Shown here: positions 1-7,233 of the stretch, one piece after another
Layout of the letters: the number at the start of each line of letters is the position of its first letter
Position numbering within the stretch: the stretch's first letter is position 1
NCBI GenBank assembly: GCA_037445875.1
Contig: JBBIJR010000071.1
Span: forward strand, 1 to 19,005
Length of the DNA stretch: 19,005 bases
Origin: JBBIJR01 sp037445875
GTDB taxonomy: Bacteria; CLD3; SB21
Reading direction: 5' to 3'
Translations under genes and position numbers: made by a program
Notes under the pieces: model-generated
What the model saw: only the letters and a program-made list of their open reading frames with translations
Databases searched by the model: none
Told to the model about the DNA's origin: nothing

Positions 1-17
1 TCTGGGCTACGATAGAG

Positions 18-50
18 ACCCAGGGCTATCCCTCAACCCTGGGTTTTTTT
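18..50 (+). terminator. Rho-independent terminator of an upstream unit
   Basis: CCCAGGG (19-25) pairs perfectly with CCCTGGG (37-43), extended by an A-T pair (18/44), around an 11-nt loop. A run of seven T (44-50) follows. It ends a transcript entering from the left edge, whose gene is outside the window, and isolates the bifunctional-nuclease/HtrA operon that starts about 30 bp later. Confidence 0.85.
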
Positions 51-81
51 GTTTTGAATGTTTTCCGAAAGGAAGACGATC

Positions 82-711
82 ATGGACTCCGGAACATCGC
101 GCACGATGAGAACTCCCTTGCGATTAGCCACGTGGTTCTTGTCTGTCTTGCTGGTTCTCCTGATACTCGGGGGACTCTACTATCTCCGGTCCCAGAAAAA
201 AGAAGAAAAGGCCGTTCGTGCTGACATCGTGGAAATGCAGGTGTTGAGCGTGGTGCGGGACAGCCTCGAAAAGGACGCCACACTCATTCTCTGCGATGCC
301 CGGCGCGATACATTCCTTCCCATCGGAATCGGCGAAAGTGAGGCGCTGGCGATCGAATTCGAGTTGTACGATCAGAAACCGCCGAGACCCCTGACCAGCG
401 ACCTGCTCAAACAGATCATGGAATGGATGGATGCCCGCGTGGTGGCCGTCGAGATCACGGAGGTGGTGGACCATACCTTCTACGCCGAAGTCCATGTCGA
501 ACAGGCCCAGGAAAACCGCAAAAACATTGATGCCCGTCCCAGCGATGCCATCGGGCTGGCGCTCCGGTTTGACGCACCCATCTACGTGCGCCGTCCGGTT
601 ATCGAACGATACGGTGTTTTTGGACGCGAAACCGGCAAGGGGAAGGCCATCAAGCCGCGCAAGGTTCGGCTGGAATATGGCAGCGGTCGGCGGGTCATTA
701 TCCAGTGTTAG
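82..711 (+). CDS. Membrane-anchored bifunctional nuclease (BFN/DUF151) domain protein
   Basis: The protein has 209 residues. Residues 15-35 form one hydrophobic helix. The BFN core follows: LPIGIGESEALAIEFEL near 69-85, RPLTSDLL near 92-99, a TFYAEV strand near 132-137, and the hallmark DARPSDAIGLALR near 150-162 followed by PIYV. BFN proteins, first described in plants and also known as the Thermotoga TM0160 family, have been reported to have RNase/DNase activity; no activity can be read from this sequence. I chose the ATG at 82 because AAAGGAAG lies 6 bp upstream; the in-frame ATG at 58 adds eight residues, sits on the terminator and has no ribosome site. Most BFN proteins I know of lack a transmembrane helix, so the anchor is unusual. 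The gene ends 18 bp before the HtrA protease and is probably co-transcribed with it. Confidence 0.85.
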   Translation: MDSGTSRTMRTPLRLATWFLSVLLVLLILGGLYYLRSQKKEEKAVRADIVEMQVLSVVRDSLEKDATLILCDARRDTFLPIGIGESEALAIEFELYDQKPPRPLTSDLLKQIMEWMDARVVAVEITEVVDHTFYAEVHVEQAQENRKNIDARPSDAIGLALRFDAPIYVRRPVIERYGVFGRETGKGKAIKPRKVRLEYGSGRRVIIQC

Positions 712-729
712 CATTTCCGGAGGCATGAT

Positions 730-2196
730 ATGAAAGACAAGTGGCCGCTAACCGTCCTGTTAATGTTCCTCGGACTGGGCATCCTGATCGGATTGTTTCT
801 CAATTCCCGGAATGAGGTCGACTTCCCTCCTGTCGTTCACGCCGTTCAGCAGGACTCCGGCGGGCGCATGACAGGCAGCCAGACGCAGCCGTTCTCCCGC
901 ATCGCAAAAGAGGTCACGCCGACCGTCGTTACCATCACTTCGGAGAAGACGGCGAGCCTCGGCGGCGGCCTGGATGAACTGTTCCGCAAGTTCCACAAGG
1001 ACATTCCGGAAACCGGCCTGGGATCAGGTGTCATCGTCGGGCACGAAGGGTACATTCTGACGAACAATCACGTGGTGAGCGATGCCAGGAAGATACGCGT
1101 CAAGCTGTCGGACAAGCGCGTCCTGGAGGCCAGGTTCCTCGGGGCGGATCCGCTGACGGATATCGCGCTCATCAAGGTGGAAGCGGACGACCTCCCCGTA
1201 GTCCGCTTCGGCAATTCGGACGAGGTCGAGGTCGGTGACTGGGTCCTCGCCGTCGGCTCTCCCCTCAGCCTCAACTCAACCGTCACGGCCGGCATCGTCA
1301 GCGCCATCGGCCGCCAGATCGATATCATCGGCGACCAGTACGGCGTCGAACACTTCATCCAGACCGACGCCGTGATCAATCCTGGGAACAGCGGAGGCGC
1401 GCTCGTCAACGTTCGCGGTGAGTTGATCGGAATCAACACCGCCATCGCAACGAAGACAGGTTTGTATCAAGGCTACGGATTTGCCGTTCCCGTCAATCTG
1501 GCCCGCCATGTCATGGAAGACATCCTCACGTACGGAGAGGTCATTCGAGGTTACATCGGGGTGGCCATCAAGGAGGTCGATGCCACCTACGCCAGGGCCG
1601 TCGGACTGACGCAGGCGACCGGGGTACTCGTCGAATCCCTGACCGACAACGGAGCGGCGCGCGATGCAGGCATTCATGAAGGGGACGTGATCCTGCGTAT
1701 CGATGATCAGGAACTCGATCAGCCCGGAGACTTGCAGGCCTACGTAGCGCTCAAGAAACCCGGGGACCGCGTACGCCTGCTGCTCTACCAGGACGGGCGG
1801 AAGACCGAAAAAACGGTTACGCTGCGGTCCAAGGACGGTTCGACCGAAGTGCCGAAACCGAAGTCGAACGCCTACGTACCCGACAGCCAGGAAGAGGAAA
1901 TGGGTCACGGGATGGGATTCGAAGTGCAGGACCTGTCCGAAGCGTACGGCAAAAACGCGGACTATAACTACGGCAAGGGCGTTCTTGTGACGGCGGTCTC
2001 CGAACAGGCGAGGGAACGCAACATCTTCGAGGGCTTCATCGTCACGCGCGTGAACAACAAAACGGTCAACAGCTACGACGATTACATGAGCGAAGTCAAG
2101 AAGCTGCGGAACGGCGACGCCGTAGTGCTCCACCTGCGCAGCACGGGCTCCGATCGCTTGACGATTGTCACCGCCGTCGAGGTGAGGAAAAAATAG
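730..2196 (+). CDS. HtrA/DegP-family periplasmic serine protease with two PDZ domains
   Basis: This is a 488-residue protein with an N-terminal hydrophobic signal/anchor (about 5-25). A trypsin-fold protease domain covers about 55-265, with the triad His114 (TNNHVV), Asp144 (LTDIAL) and Ser221 (GNSGG). PDZ1 lies at about 275-370 and a more divergent PDZ2 at about 395-480. The size and domain order match DegP/DegQ/DegS-type quality-control proteases, which degrade or refold misfolded envelope proteins. The start is fixed by TCCGGAGGC just upstream; the ATG at 725 is out of frame. The N-terminal segment has no obvious signal-peptidase site, so it may stay membrane-anchored. It is the second gene after the BFN-domain protein and is followed 18 bp later by a terminator. 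I cannot tell DegP from DegQ or DegS, so no symbol is given. Confidence 0.93.
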   Translation: MKDKWPLTVLLMFLGLGILIGLFLNSRNEVDFPPVVHAVQQDSGGRMTGSQTQPFSRIAKEVTPTVVTITSEKTASLGGGLDELFRKFHKDIPETGLGSGVIVGHEGYILTNNHVVSDARKIRVKLSDKRVLEARFLGADPLTDIALIKVEADDLPVVRFGNSDEVEVGDWVLAVGSPLSLNSTVTAGIVSAIGRQIDIIGDQYGVEHFIQTDAVINPGNSGGALVNVRGELIGINTAIATKTGLYQGYGFAVPVNLARHVMEDILTYGEVIRGYIGVAIKEVDATYARAVGLTQATGVLVESLTDNGAARDAGIHEGDVILRIDDQELDQPGDLQAYVALKKPGDRVRLLLYQDGRKTEKTVTLRSKDGSTEVPKPKSNAYVPDSQEEEMGHGMGFEVQDLSEAYGKNADYNYGKGVLVTAVSEQARERNIFEGFIVTRVNNKTVNSYDDYMSEVKKLRNGDAVVLHLRSTGSDRLTIVTAVEVRKK

Positions 2197-2214
2197 GAGG
2201 TCATTCTGCCCATG

Positions 2215-2242
2215 AAAGGCGGTCTACGGGCCGCCTTTTTTT
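2215..2242 (+). terminator. Rho-independent terminator after the HtrA gene
   Basis: AAAGGCGG (2215-2222) pairs with CCGCCTTT (2231-2238) around an 8-nt loop and runs into a T tract (to 2242). The TAG stop and last codons of the convergent permease gene lie inside the hairpin, so the two genes share it. In the minus direction only three T follow the stem, so it should work mainly on the plus strand. Confidence 0.85.
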
Positions 2243-3459
2243 GTGTCCGACGAATCGTCGCGAAGGAATTCCTGCCGGAAGAAGTTCTGCTCGTACCATT
2301 CCGTGACGAACACCTTCAGAATGGCGGTGACCGGAATGGAGATCAACAGGCCCACTACCCCCAATATTTTCGCGAATACGAACAGCGAGAAGATCAGCAG
2401 CAGAGGATGAAGCCCGAGTTTCTCACCGACCACCTTGGGGGAAATGATCACCATGTCCGCGACATTGATGATGCCCAGTACGATCACGATCCGCAGCATG
2501 GCGCCAACCGGATTCGGGTTCAGCAGGCCCAGGGCGATGCCGATGAGGAACATCAGGATGACGCCGACGTACGGGATCAAGCTGAAAAGGCCGGCCATCA
2601 GACCGATGATCAACGAGAAGTGAATGTCGAGTAAAGCGAGGGCGACCGAAGTGATGACGGCAATGAGCGCGGCGGCCAGAATCTTGCCGCGAATGTACAA
2701 ACTGAGGATGGTATTGACGCGGTCATAGATCTTGTCGGCCAGTTCCCGGTGCCGCTCCGGCACTTGCGACCGCGCCGATCCGATCAGACGGTCGAAGTCT
2801 TTAAGGAAGTAGAAGGTGATGAACGGAATCAGGATCAGGTTGATCAGCTGCGTGACCACCGAGCTCAAGGTCGTCGTGATGCCCATGGCGCTCTGAGAGA
2901 ACTCCTTGAGGAGCTCGTTGATCTTCTGGGTCGATTCGGTTTCCATCGTGCGGAGGAATTCGTCCACGTTGATGCCGAGGCTCTGGAAGAACCACAGCCA
3001 GTCCAGCCGGATTCGCTGCTTGATCTCCTCGTAAGAGGGGAACGTTGTGGCGACAGCCCGCACTTCCTCCGTAAACTGCGGGATCACGGTCAGCCCGAAA
3101 AAGGCCAGCGCTCCGACGATGAAGACGATGATAAGAAGGATCGAAGCGGTTCGCGGAATCCGGCGCGCCTCCAGCTTGTCCACCACCGGATCGAACAGGT
3201 ACGCCAGCGCAAACGAAATGAGGAACGGATTGACGATCTCCTGCAGGAAGTAGAACAGCCAGATCATCATCAGCGTAAAGGTCAGCGCGATCAAGACGCG
3301 AATCGACTTGTGCTGGCGGAACGGGATCAGAAAACCGATGATGATGAGGGAGAGGATGAACGGCGAGAACACCTCGCGGATCGAAAAGAACCACACGCCG
3401 AACAGCACGGCCAGCGCCACCGCGACGAGGAAGAAACGGGATTCTTGTTCCTGATTCAT
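2224..3459 (-). CDS. AI-2E/PerM (UPF0118) family membrane permease
   Basis: A 411-residue polytopic membrane protein. Two N-terminal helices (about 8-45) and two more (about 54-88) precede a helix near 106-126. A soluble, amphipathic middle region follows (about 128-190), and then four to five C-terminal helices. Family signatures include an SLIPYVG loop near 293-299 and the ISPKVVGEKLGLHPLLLI segment near 339-356. The family includes E. coli TqsA (autoinducer-2 export), PerM and Na+/H+ antiporters, so the substrate cannot be assigned. The ATG at 3459 has no clear Shine-Dalgarno site. The gene converges on the HtrA gene, and their 3' ends meet in one hairpin. Its promoter should lie in 3460-3560, but I see no convincing one. 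Confidence 0.88.
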   Translation of the reverse strand: MNQEQESRFFLVAVALAVLFGVWFFSIREVFSPFILSLIIIGFLIPFRQHKSIRVLIALTFTLMMIWLFYFLQEIVNPFLISFALAYLFDPVVDKLEARRIPRTASILLIIVFIVGALAFFGLTVIPQFTEEVRAVATTFPSYEEIKQRIRLDWLWFFQSLGINVDEFLRTMETESTQKINELLKEFSQSAMGITTTLSSVVTQLINLILIPFITFYFLKDFDRLIGSARSQVPERHRELADKIYDRVNTILSLYIRGKILAAALIAVITSVALALLDIHFSLIIGLMAGLFSLIPYVGVILMFLIGIALGLLNPNPVGAMLRIVIVLGIINVADMVIISPKVVGEKLGLHPLLLIFSLFVFAKILGVVGLLISIPVTAILKVFVTEWYEQNFFRQEFLRDDSSDTKKGGP

Positions 3460-3559
3460 GAAGGGATGTTACGCAGTTTTGGGGGAATCCGACAGAAAAA
3501 AATACATAAGCCCGGGTTCGCCGGTGATGATTCTTGCGACACTGAGGAACAACAGAGAC

Positions 3560-3580
3560 CTGGTGGCTCCGGACGGAATT
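3560..3580 (-). repeat. Truncated duplicate of the tRNA-Phe 3' end
   Basis: These 21 bases are identical to 3707-3727, which cover the CCA end, discriminator, 3' acceptor strand and part of the T arm of the tRNA-Phe gene. The copy is in the same orientation, 147 bp away on the 3' side of the tRNA. The rest of the tRNA is missing, so it is not functional. A repeated tRNA 3' end resembles an attachment-site scar left by an integrative element; a local duplication is the alternative. No integrase gene is visible nearby. Confidence 0.7.
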
Positions 3581-3581
3581 T

Positions 3582-3654
3582 GCGCCCGAGGCGCATCCGC
3601 CTCCGGCGGAGTTGAGACAGCCGGAGGCTGGCGAAATCCCGACTTCGATCGGGA
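3582..3654. repeat. Cluster of palindromes between the two tRNA-tail copies
   Basis: Three perfect inverted repeats lie back to back: GCGCC/GGCGC (3582-3586/3590-3594), GCCTCCGGC/GCCGGAGGC (3599-3607/3620-3628) and TCCCGA/TCGGGA (3637-3642/3649-3654). A competing hairpin TCCGCC/GGCGGA (3596-3601/3605-3610) overlaps the second. None has a T tract, so they are unlikely to be simple terminators. They look like a REP/MITE-type palindromic unit. Whether it recurs elsewhere in the genome cannot be seen here. The 3460-3707 interval has no credible protein gene. Confidence 0.5.
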
Positions 3655-3672
3655 AACTGCCCACACAAGGAA

Positions 3673-3704
3673 CAAAAAGAAAAGACCCCGAATAATCGGG
3701 GTCT
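3673..3704 (-). terminator. Rho-independent terminator of tRNA-Phe
   Basis: Read on the minus strand, AGACCCCG (3704-3697) pairs with CGGGGTCT (3690-3683) around a 6-nt loop. A T-rich tract interrupted by one C follows (3683-3673). It begins three bases beyond the encoded CCA end of the tRNA, so the primary transcript is a single short tRNA precursor. Confidence 0.88.
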
Positions 3705-3707
3705 GAC

Positions 3708-3783
<76 letters not shown>

Positions 3784-3809
3784 GCTTGAAATCGGAAATA
3801 TCGCCAGCG

Positions 3810-3838
3810 ATTATACATATTCGGGCTTTGCGAGTCAA
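3810..3838 (-). promoter_or_regulatory. Sigma-70-type promoter of tRNA-Phe
   Basis: On the minus strand TTGACT (3838-3833) and a perfect TATAAT (3815-3810) are separated by exactly 17 bp. Initiation would fall near 3803, leaving a leader of about 20 nt before the tRNA 5' end at 3783. The near-consensus match fits a strongly expressed stable RNA. Confidence 0.9.
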
Positions 3839-3954
3839 GGAGATTTTCGGGCGAAGCAACCGCTGACCGAATAGGCGCAGCGCAGCGGCGTCCGGACTCA
3901 CGCAGTGGCTGCGGTGCTGCGCAATGTCCAACCCGAACACATTCGGGGTGTTGC

Positions 3955-3982
3955 GTCATGTTGAGCGCAGCGAGACATCTGG
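3955..3982. repeat. Dispersed-type intergenic repeat (GTCATnnTGAGCGnAGCGA family)
   Basis: The core GTCATGTTGAGCGCAGCGAG is followed by ACATCTGG. I recognise this pattern from memory as a short intergenic motif seen many times in genomes of several bacterial phyla (GTCATnnTGAGCGnAGCGAnnnATCT). Its function is unknown. ATGT/ACAT at its ends form a small inverted repeat. Copy number in this genome cannot be judged from one window. Confidence 0.5.
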
Positions 3983-4123
3983 AGGGTAACCCCCGACGGT
4001 GATCAATGAACAATAAGCAATAAACAGCCCCGTATCGTGGCCGAAAAGCCGACAAGAAACGACTTGAGGCCTCATCCCCGGATGGCTGGGTTAAAACCCA
4101 CATCATCTTCTTCGCAAACGATC

Positions 4124-4645
4124 TCAACGAGCTGAAACTCGCGGCCATGCGCCGGAAAGAGCCCCCTTGACGGCCTCCCATGCGTGGAACACGATTGGGC
4201 AGATGGCGTAGTTGTCCAGTACTTGATACAGGCGGTCGGCAATGCCTGGCTCGGTCAAATGCGGATACGAGCGGCAAGATCCCGGACGATCCTCGTAGAT
4301 CGTACACTCGTTTTCACTTAGGAACACGCACGGCTCACGCTTCATATACCAGCCTCCCGGGATCTTCGTGAGGTGTTCATCGACAAACGTCTCCCCCGCA
4401 CATCCGAGCCTTGAGACAAGTATCGGTATCTCACGGGACGTCACGGCCGGTTGGACGGCCCGGCAGCACCGGCCGCACTCCCGGCAGTCGATACGAGACG
4501 CCGTCTCGTCATGGGCCTCACGGAACAATCGGTCGACCTCTCCCGCATCCAGCGTCTTCAGGTAAGCCCGGAAAGAGAGATTCTCCTCCAGTCGCTGCTC
4601 TGCCCGGCGGCGGAGTTCTTCCGCATCGATCCGAAACGACGACAT
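4124..4645 (-). CDS. YkgJ-family cysteine-cluster (Zn/Fe-chelating) protein
   Basis: The 173-residue protein has a charged helical N-terminus (1-50). The family's cysteine pattern follows: C54-x2-C57-x2-C60-C61, then C106 (PCVFL), C114 (ENECTIY), C124 in RPGSCRSYPH, and C149 (CPI). This is the YkgJ/UPF0153 signature, thought to bind zinc or an Fe-S cluster; no precise reaction is established. The ATG at 4645 has no Shine-Dalgarno match. It lies only 12 bp beyond the T tract that ends the upstream DUF4870 unit, so expression depends on read-through or a very short leader. No alternative start precedes the cysteine motif. A weak hairpin at 4087-4100 follows the stop. Confidence 0.85.
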   Translation of the reverse strand: MSSFRIDAEELRRRAEQRLEENLSFRAYLKTLDAGEVDRLFREAHDETASRIDCRECGRCCRAVQPAVTSREIPILVSRLGCAGETFVDEHLTKIPGGWYMKREPCVFLSENECTIYEDRPGSCRSYPHLTEPGIADRLYQVLDNYAICPIVFHAWEAVKGALSGAWPRVSAR

Positions 4646-4656
4646 AGTGTGCGCTG

Positions 4657-4692
4657 AAATAAAAAAGGGAGAGAAGGATGTCCTTCTCTCCC
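4657..4692 (-). terminator. Strong rho-independent terminator of the icd/DUF4870 unit
   Basis: GGGAGAGAAGGA (4667-4678) and TCCTTCTCTCCC (4681-4692) form a perfect 12-bp stem with a 2-nt loop. On the minus strand the stem is followed by six T (4666-4661) and then ATTT. It starts 21 bp after the DUF4870 stop codon. Confidence 0.93.
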
Positions 4693-4713
4693 CGGCGGAC
4701 GAGGCCGCTTGCG

Positions 4714-5061
4714 TTACTTGACCAGGTTGAACTTCTCGCCGAACTTGCCGACGACTGGCAGCGGGTCCACCTTACCCTGCGCGGCGTTGATGATACCCAT
4801 GATCATGAGGACGAACGCGAAGAGCTGGACGAGGTAACCAACCAATACGATGGACAGGATTCCACCGATGATGTACAGGATGAAGAGCACCAGCATCTGC
4901 TCCGTGTGGTACTGGGCGAACCGGTTGTCCTTGGCGCCCAGCATGGGGATCAGGAAGCAGCAGAGATAACCAATGATCACGAGAACCTTGCCTTTGTCTA
5001 CGTCTTCCGGAGTTGGCTTCGGTCTGCCGGAGCCGGCTTGTCCCGTAGTTTGCTCAGTCAT
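4714..5061 (-). CDS. DUF4870 (Tic20-like) small membrane protein
   Basis: A 115-residue protein with a polar, proline-rich start (1-22) and about three transmembrane helices (near 25-42, 56-76 and 77-92). The NRFAQYHTEQ segment (46-55) between the first two is typical of DUF4870 proteins (usual form RxHAxQ). A short cytosolic tail follows. The family's function is unknown. TGAGGAGGA gives a strong ribosome site 7 bp before the ATG. The gene lies 43 bp downstream of icd on the same strand with no terminator between, so the two are probably co-transcribed; a strong terminator follows. Confidence 0.85.
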   Translation of the reverse strand: MTEQTTGQAGSGRPKPTPEDVDKGKVLVIIGYLCCFLIPMLGAKDNRFAQYHTEQMLVLFILYIIGGILSIVLVGYLVQLFAFVLMIMGIINAAQGKVDPLPVVGKFGEKFNLVK

Positions 5062-5104
5062 GGTTTGTCCTCCTCATATAGGTTGGAAATGGGGTTAACT
5101 GCGG

Positions 5105-6574
5105 TCAGTCCATATGCTTGATGATCTCGGATGCAAATTCACTGCACTTGACCTCCCGGGCTCCGTCCATCAGCCGCGCAAAGTCGTATGTGACAGTCCT
5201 GGAGGCGATGGCCCGCTCGAGTCCAAGGATGATGCGGTCGGCGGCTTCGGTCCAGCCGAGATAGCGGAACATCATCTCGCCCGATAGGATGACCGAGCCG
5301 GGGTTGACCTTGTCAAGGTTGGCGTACTTGGGAGCGGTGCCGTGCGTGGCTTCGAATACGGCGTGCCCGGTGACGTAGTTGATGTTGCCGCCGGGCGCGA
5401 TCCCGATGCCCCCGACCTGGGCCGCCAGGGCATCCGACAGGTAGTCGCCGTTGAGATTGAGCGTGGCGATGACGTCGAACTCCTTCGGTCGGGTGAGCAC
5501 CTGCTGGAGCGTGATGTCGGCGATCGTGTCGCGTACCAGCAGCTTGGATTTCCATTTGCCGTCACCGTGCGTGGGCCAGAGCTTGAGCGCCGTCTCGACC
5601 TCGGTGCAGATCGTCTTTTTCTGATCGGGCGTCATCATGTCGTACCCGGGATCGACGAGGCGGGCGTTTTCTTCGACGGTCAGGTTGGGGTTCTTCTCCC
5701 TGTTTCCGAGGACCCAGGATTCGCGTTCCGTCACGATGTCGTTGCGGAAGAAGCTCCGCGCCACGCTGTATCCCCACTCGCGGAATGCGCCTTCGGTGAA
5801 CTTCATGATGTTGCCCTTGTGCACGAGCGTCACGCTGCGCCGCTTGTTCTTCAACGCGTACGCGATCGCGCTGTGCACGAGGCGTTCGGTGCCGAGCGCG
5901 CTGACCGGCTTGAATCCTATCCCGACCATCACACCGAGCTCACGTTTCGGAGCGCCGGTCTCCTCGAGACGATGCTGCCAGGACTGCACCGCCTCCCTGT
6001 GTCCGAACCGGACCTTCTTGAATTCCTTGGGGAACTCGCGTGCGAGGAAGTCTAGGATCTTCTGCGAATCGTCGGTTCCACCGGCGTATTCGATGCCCGC
6101 GTAGATGTCCTCGGTGTTCTCGCGGAAAATGACCATGTCTACGTCTTCCGGCCGTTTGACGGGACTCGGCACGCCCTTGAAATAGCGGACCGGGCGCAGA
6201 CACACATACAGATCGAGCATCTGGCGCAGGGTCACGTTGAGGCTGCGGATGCCGCCGCCGATCGGGGTGGTGAGCGGTCCCTTGATGGAGACGAGGTACT
6301 CACGGCAGGCATCCACGGTGTCGTCGGGCAGCCACGTGTGAAGGCGGTTGAACGCCTTTTCGCCAGCCAGTACTTCCAACCACACGACTCGGCGTTTGCC
6401 GCCATACGCTTTCTGTACGGCCGCATCAAACACACGCTGGGAGGCCCTCCAGATATCCGGCCCCGTGCCGTCGCCTTCGATGAATGGTATGATGGGTTGA
6501 TCGGGAACGTTCAGCTTGCCGTGCTGGGCGGTGATTTTCTGACCTTCTTGCGGCGGCTGCAGATCCTTGAACAC
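5105..6574 (-). CDS. icd: Isocitrate dehydrogenase (NADP+)
   Basis: This TCA-cycle enzyme converts isocitrate to 2-oxoglutarate and CO2. Visible motifs include FIEGDGTGPD near 31-40, the substrate loop IRSLNV with Ser111 (equivalent to the regulatory Ser113 of E. coli), RENTEDIYAG (151-160), catalytic Lys253 in VHKGNIMKFT, the Asp353 region (metal binding) and NLNGDYLSDALAAQVGGIGI. HGTAPKYA (411-418) supplies the Lys and Tyr that select NADP. At 489 residues it is longer than the 416-residue E. coli enzyme. The extra length lies mainly near 165-210 and 285-345, as in the long cyanobacterial enzymes. The start is GTG at 6574, supported by GAGGAG 5 bp upstream. A promoter candidate lies at 6658-6686. 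No IDH kinase/phosphatase is nearby. Confidence 0.96.
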   Translation of the reverse strand: MFKDLQPPQEGQKITAQHGKLNVPDQPIIPFIEGDGTGPDIWRASQRVFDAAVQKAYGGKRRVVWLEVLAGEKAFNRLHTWLPDDTVDACREYLVSIKGPLTTPIGGGIRSLNVTLRQMLDLYVCLRPVRYFKGVPSPVKRPEDVDMVIFRENTEDIYAGIEYAGGTDDSQKILDFLAREFPKEFKKVRFGHREAVQSWQHRLEETGAPKRELGVMVGIGFKPVSALGTERLVHSAIAYALKNKRRSVTLVHKGNIMKFTEGAFREWGYSVARSFFRNDIVTERESWVLGNREKNPNLTVEENARLVDPGYDMMTPDQKKTICTEVETALKLWPTHGDGKWKSKLLVRDTIADITLQQVLTRPKEFDVIATLNLNGDYLSDALAAQVGGIGIAPGGNINYVTGHAVFEATHGTAPKYANLDKVNPGSVILSGEMMFRYLGWTEAADRIILGLERAIASRTVTYDFARLMDGAREVKCSEFASEIIKHMD

Positions 6575-6657
6575 GTCGGCTCCTCTTCAGTTTGAGTCGT
6601 AGGAGGTAGTGAATTCGGTTGGATGCTGTCGCAGTTAGTGAGAAATGATACGTTTCG

Positions 6658-6686
6658 AATATAAAGACGCCATTAGCGAAAAACAA
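6658..6686 (-). promoter_or_regulatory. Candidate sigma-70 promoter of icd
   Basis: On the minus strand TTGTTT (6686-6681) and TATATT (6663-6658) are 17 bp apart. Initiation near 6651 would give a leader of about 75 nt before the icd GTG. The surrounding sequence is clearly A/T-richer than the genes. I see no comparably good promoter for the divergent OsmC operon. Confidence 0.6.
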
Positions 6687-6724
6687 CATATTTTAGGGAA
6701 GCGGGAATAGACCGCGCGCCAACG

Positions 6725-6751
6725 AGTTATGGTATATAGTAGTATATAACT
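6725..6751. promoter_or_regulatory. A/T-rich dyad upstream of the OsmC operon
   Basis: AGTTAT (6725-6730) is mirrored by ATAACT (6746-6751). Inside, TATATA (6733-6738) is repeated as TATATA (6743-6748) across GTAG. The dyad ends about 22 bp before the OsmC start. It could contain the -10 element or bind a regulator of this thiol-stress operon. A/T-rich sequence makes chance dyads common, so support is weak. Confidence 0.3.
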
Positions 6752-6773
6752 ATCTAGTTGAGCAAATGTACTT

Positions 6774-7232
6774 ATGGAAACACAGGTCACTGGAAAAGCT
6801 TACAAGTCCTTCACTTATTCCACGGAATTGCACTGGGTAGATAAGCGCATAGGTATATTAAAATCAAGAGGTAAGGAGGATATGAAGGTATCCAGTCCGC
6901 CGGAATTCAAGGGCGAAGCCGGTGTCTGGACACCGGAGGATCTGTTCGTGGCGGCAATCGAAATATGCACGATGACGACGTTTCTTTCATTCGCAAAGCG
7001 CAGAGGACTGTCATTGCTCGCCTACCGCAGCGACGCAGAGGGTCTGCTCGAATTCATCGATGGCAAATACCGATTCACCAAAGTTATCATTAAACCCGTG
7101 ATCACGGTGGCCGACGAGGCTTCGACGTCTCTGGCCCGTACCGTCCTCGAAGAGTCGCACCATCATTGTCTGATCGCCAACTCCGTGCAGAGCAAAGTCT
7201 CGCTGGAACCGGAAATCAAATCCGGGGACTGA
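6774..7232 (+). CDS. OsmC-family thiol peroxidase-like protein
   Basis: The 152-residue protein has the usual OsmC/Ohr length and both conserved cysteines: Cys65 in the helix WTPEDLFVAAIEICTMT, and Cys132 in HHHCLIANS near the C-terminus. OsmC/Ohr proteins reduce organic or other hydroperoxides through this cysteine pair. The sequence resembles the general OsmC branch and not Ohr itself, but I cannot name the subfamily. The ribosome site before the ATG is weak. The gene is the first of three, with one base between its stop and the DUF1858 start. The partners are both CxxC redox proteins, which suggests a shared thiol-oxidation job. Confidence 0.88.
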   Translation: METQVTGKAYKSFTYSTELHWVDKRIGILKSRGKEDMKVSSPPEFKGEAGVWTPEDLFVAAIEICTMTTFLSFAKRRGLSLLAYRSDAEGLLEFIDGKYRFTKVIIKPVITVADEASTSLARTVLEESHHHCLIANSVQSKVSLEPEIKSGD

Positions 7233-7233
7233 T

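Larger units (their letters stand above)
3784..4123. other. 340-bp intergenic region without a gene
   Basis: Apart from the tRNA promoter, the interval holds small palindromes: CGCAG/CTGCG (3901-3905/3909-3913), GCGCAGC/GCTGCGC (3875-3881/3916-3922), CCCGAA/TTCGGG (3932-3937/3942-3947) and TGGGTT/AACCCA (4087-4092/4095-4100). It also holds one dispersed-type repeat (3955-3982). No reading frame here has a ribosome site together with a recognisable protein. The last hairpin lies just past the stop of the cysteine-cluster gene but lacks a T tract. Confidence 0.6.

Noticed and set aside
1276..2133. Minus-strand 285-codon frame
   Set aside because: It mirrors the HtrA protease gene; the plus strand has the full catalytic triad and PDZ domains.
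2749..3615. Plus-strand 288-codon frame
   Set aside because: It is antisense to the AI-2E/PerM gene, very rich in Arg, Asp and Gln, with no ribosome site or domain; a mirror of the real gene.
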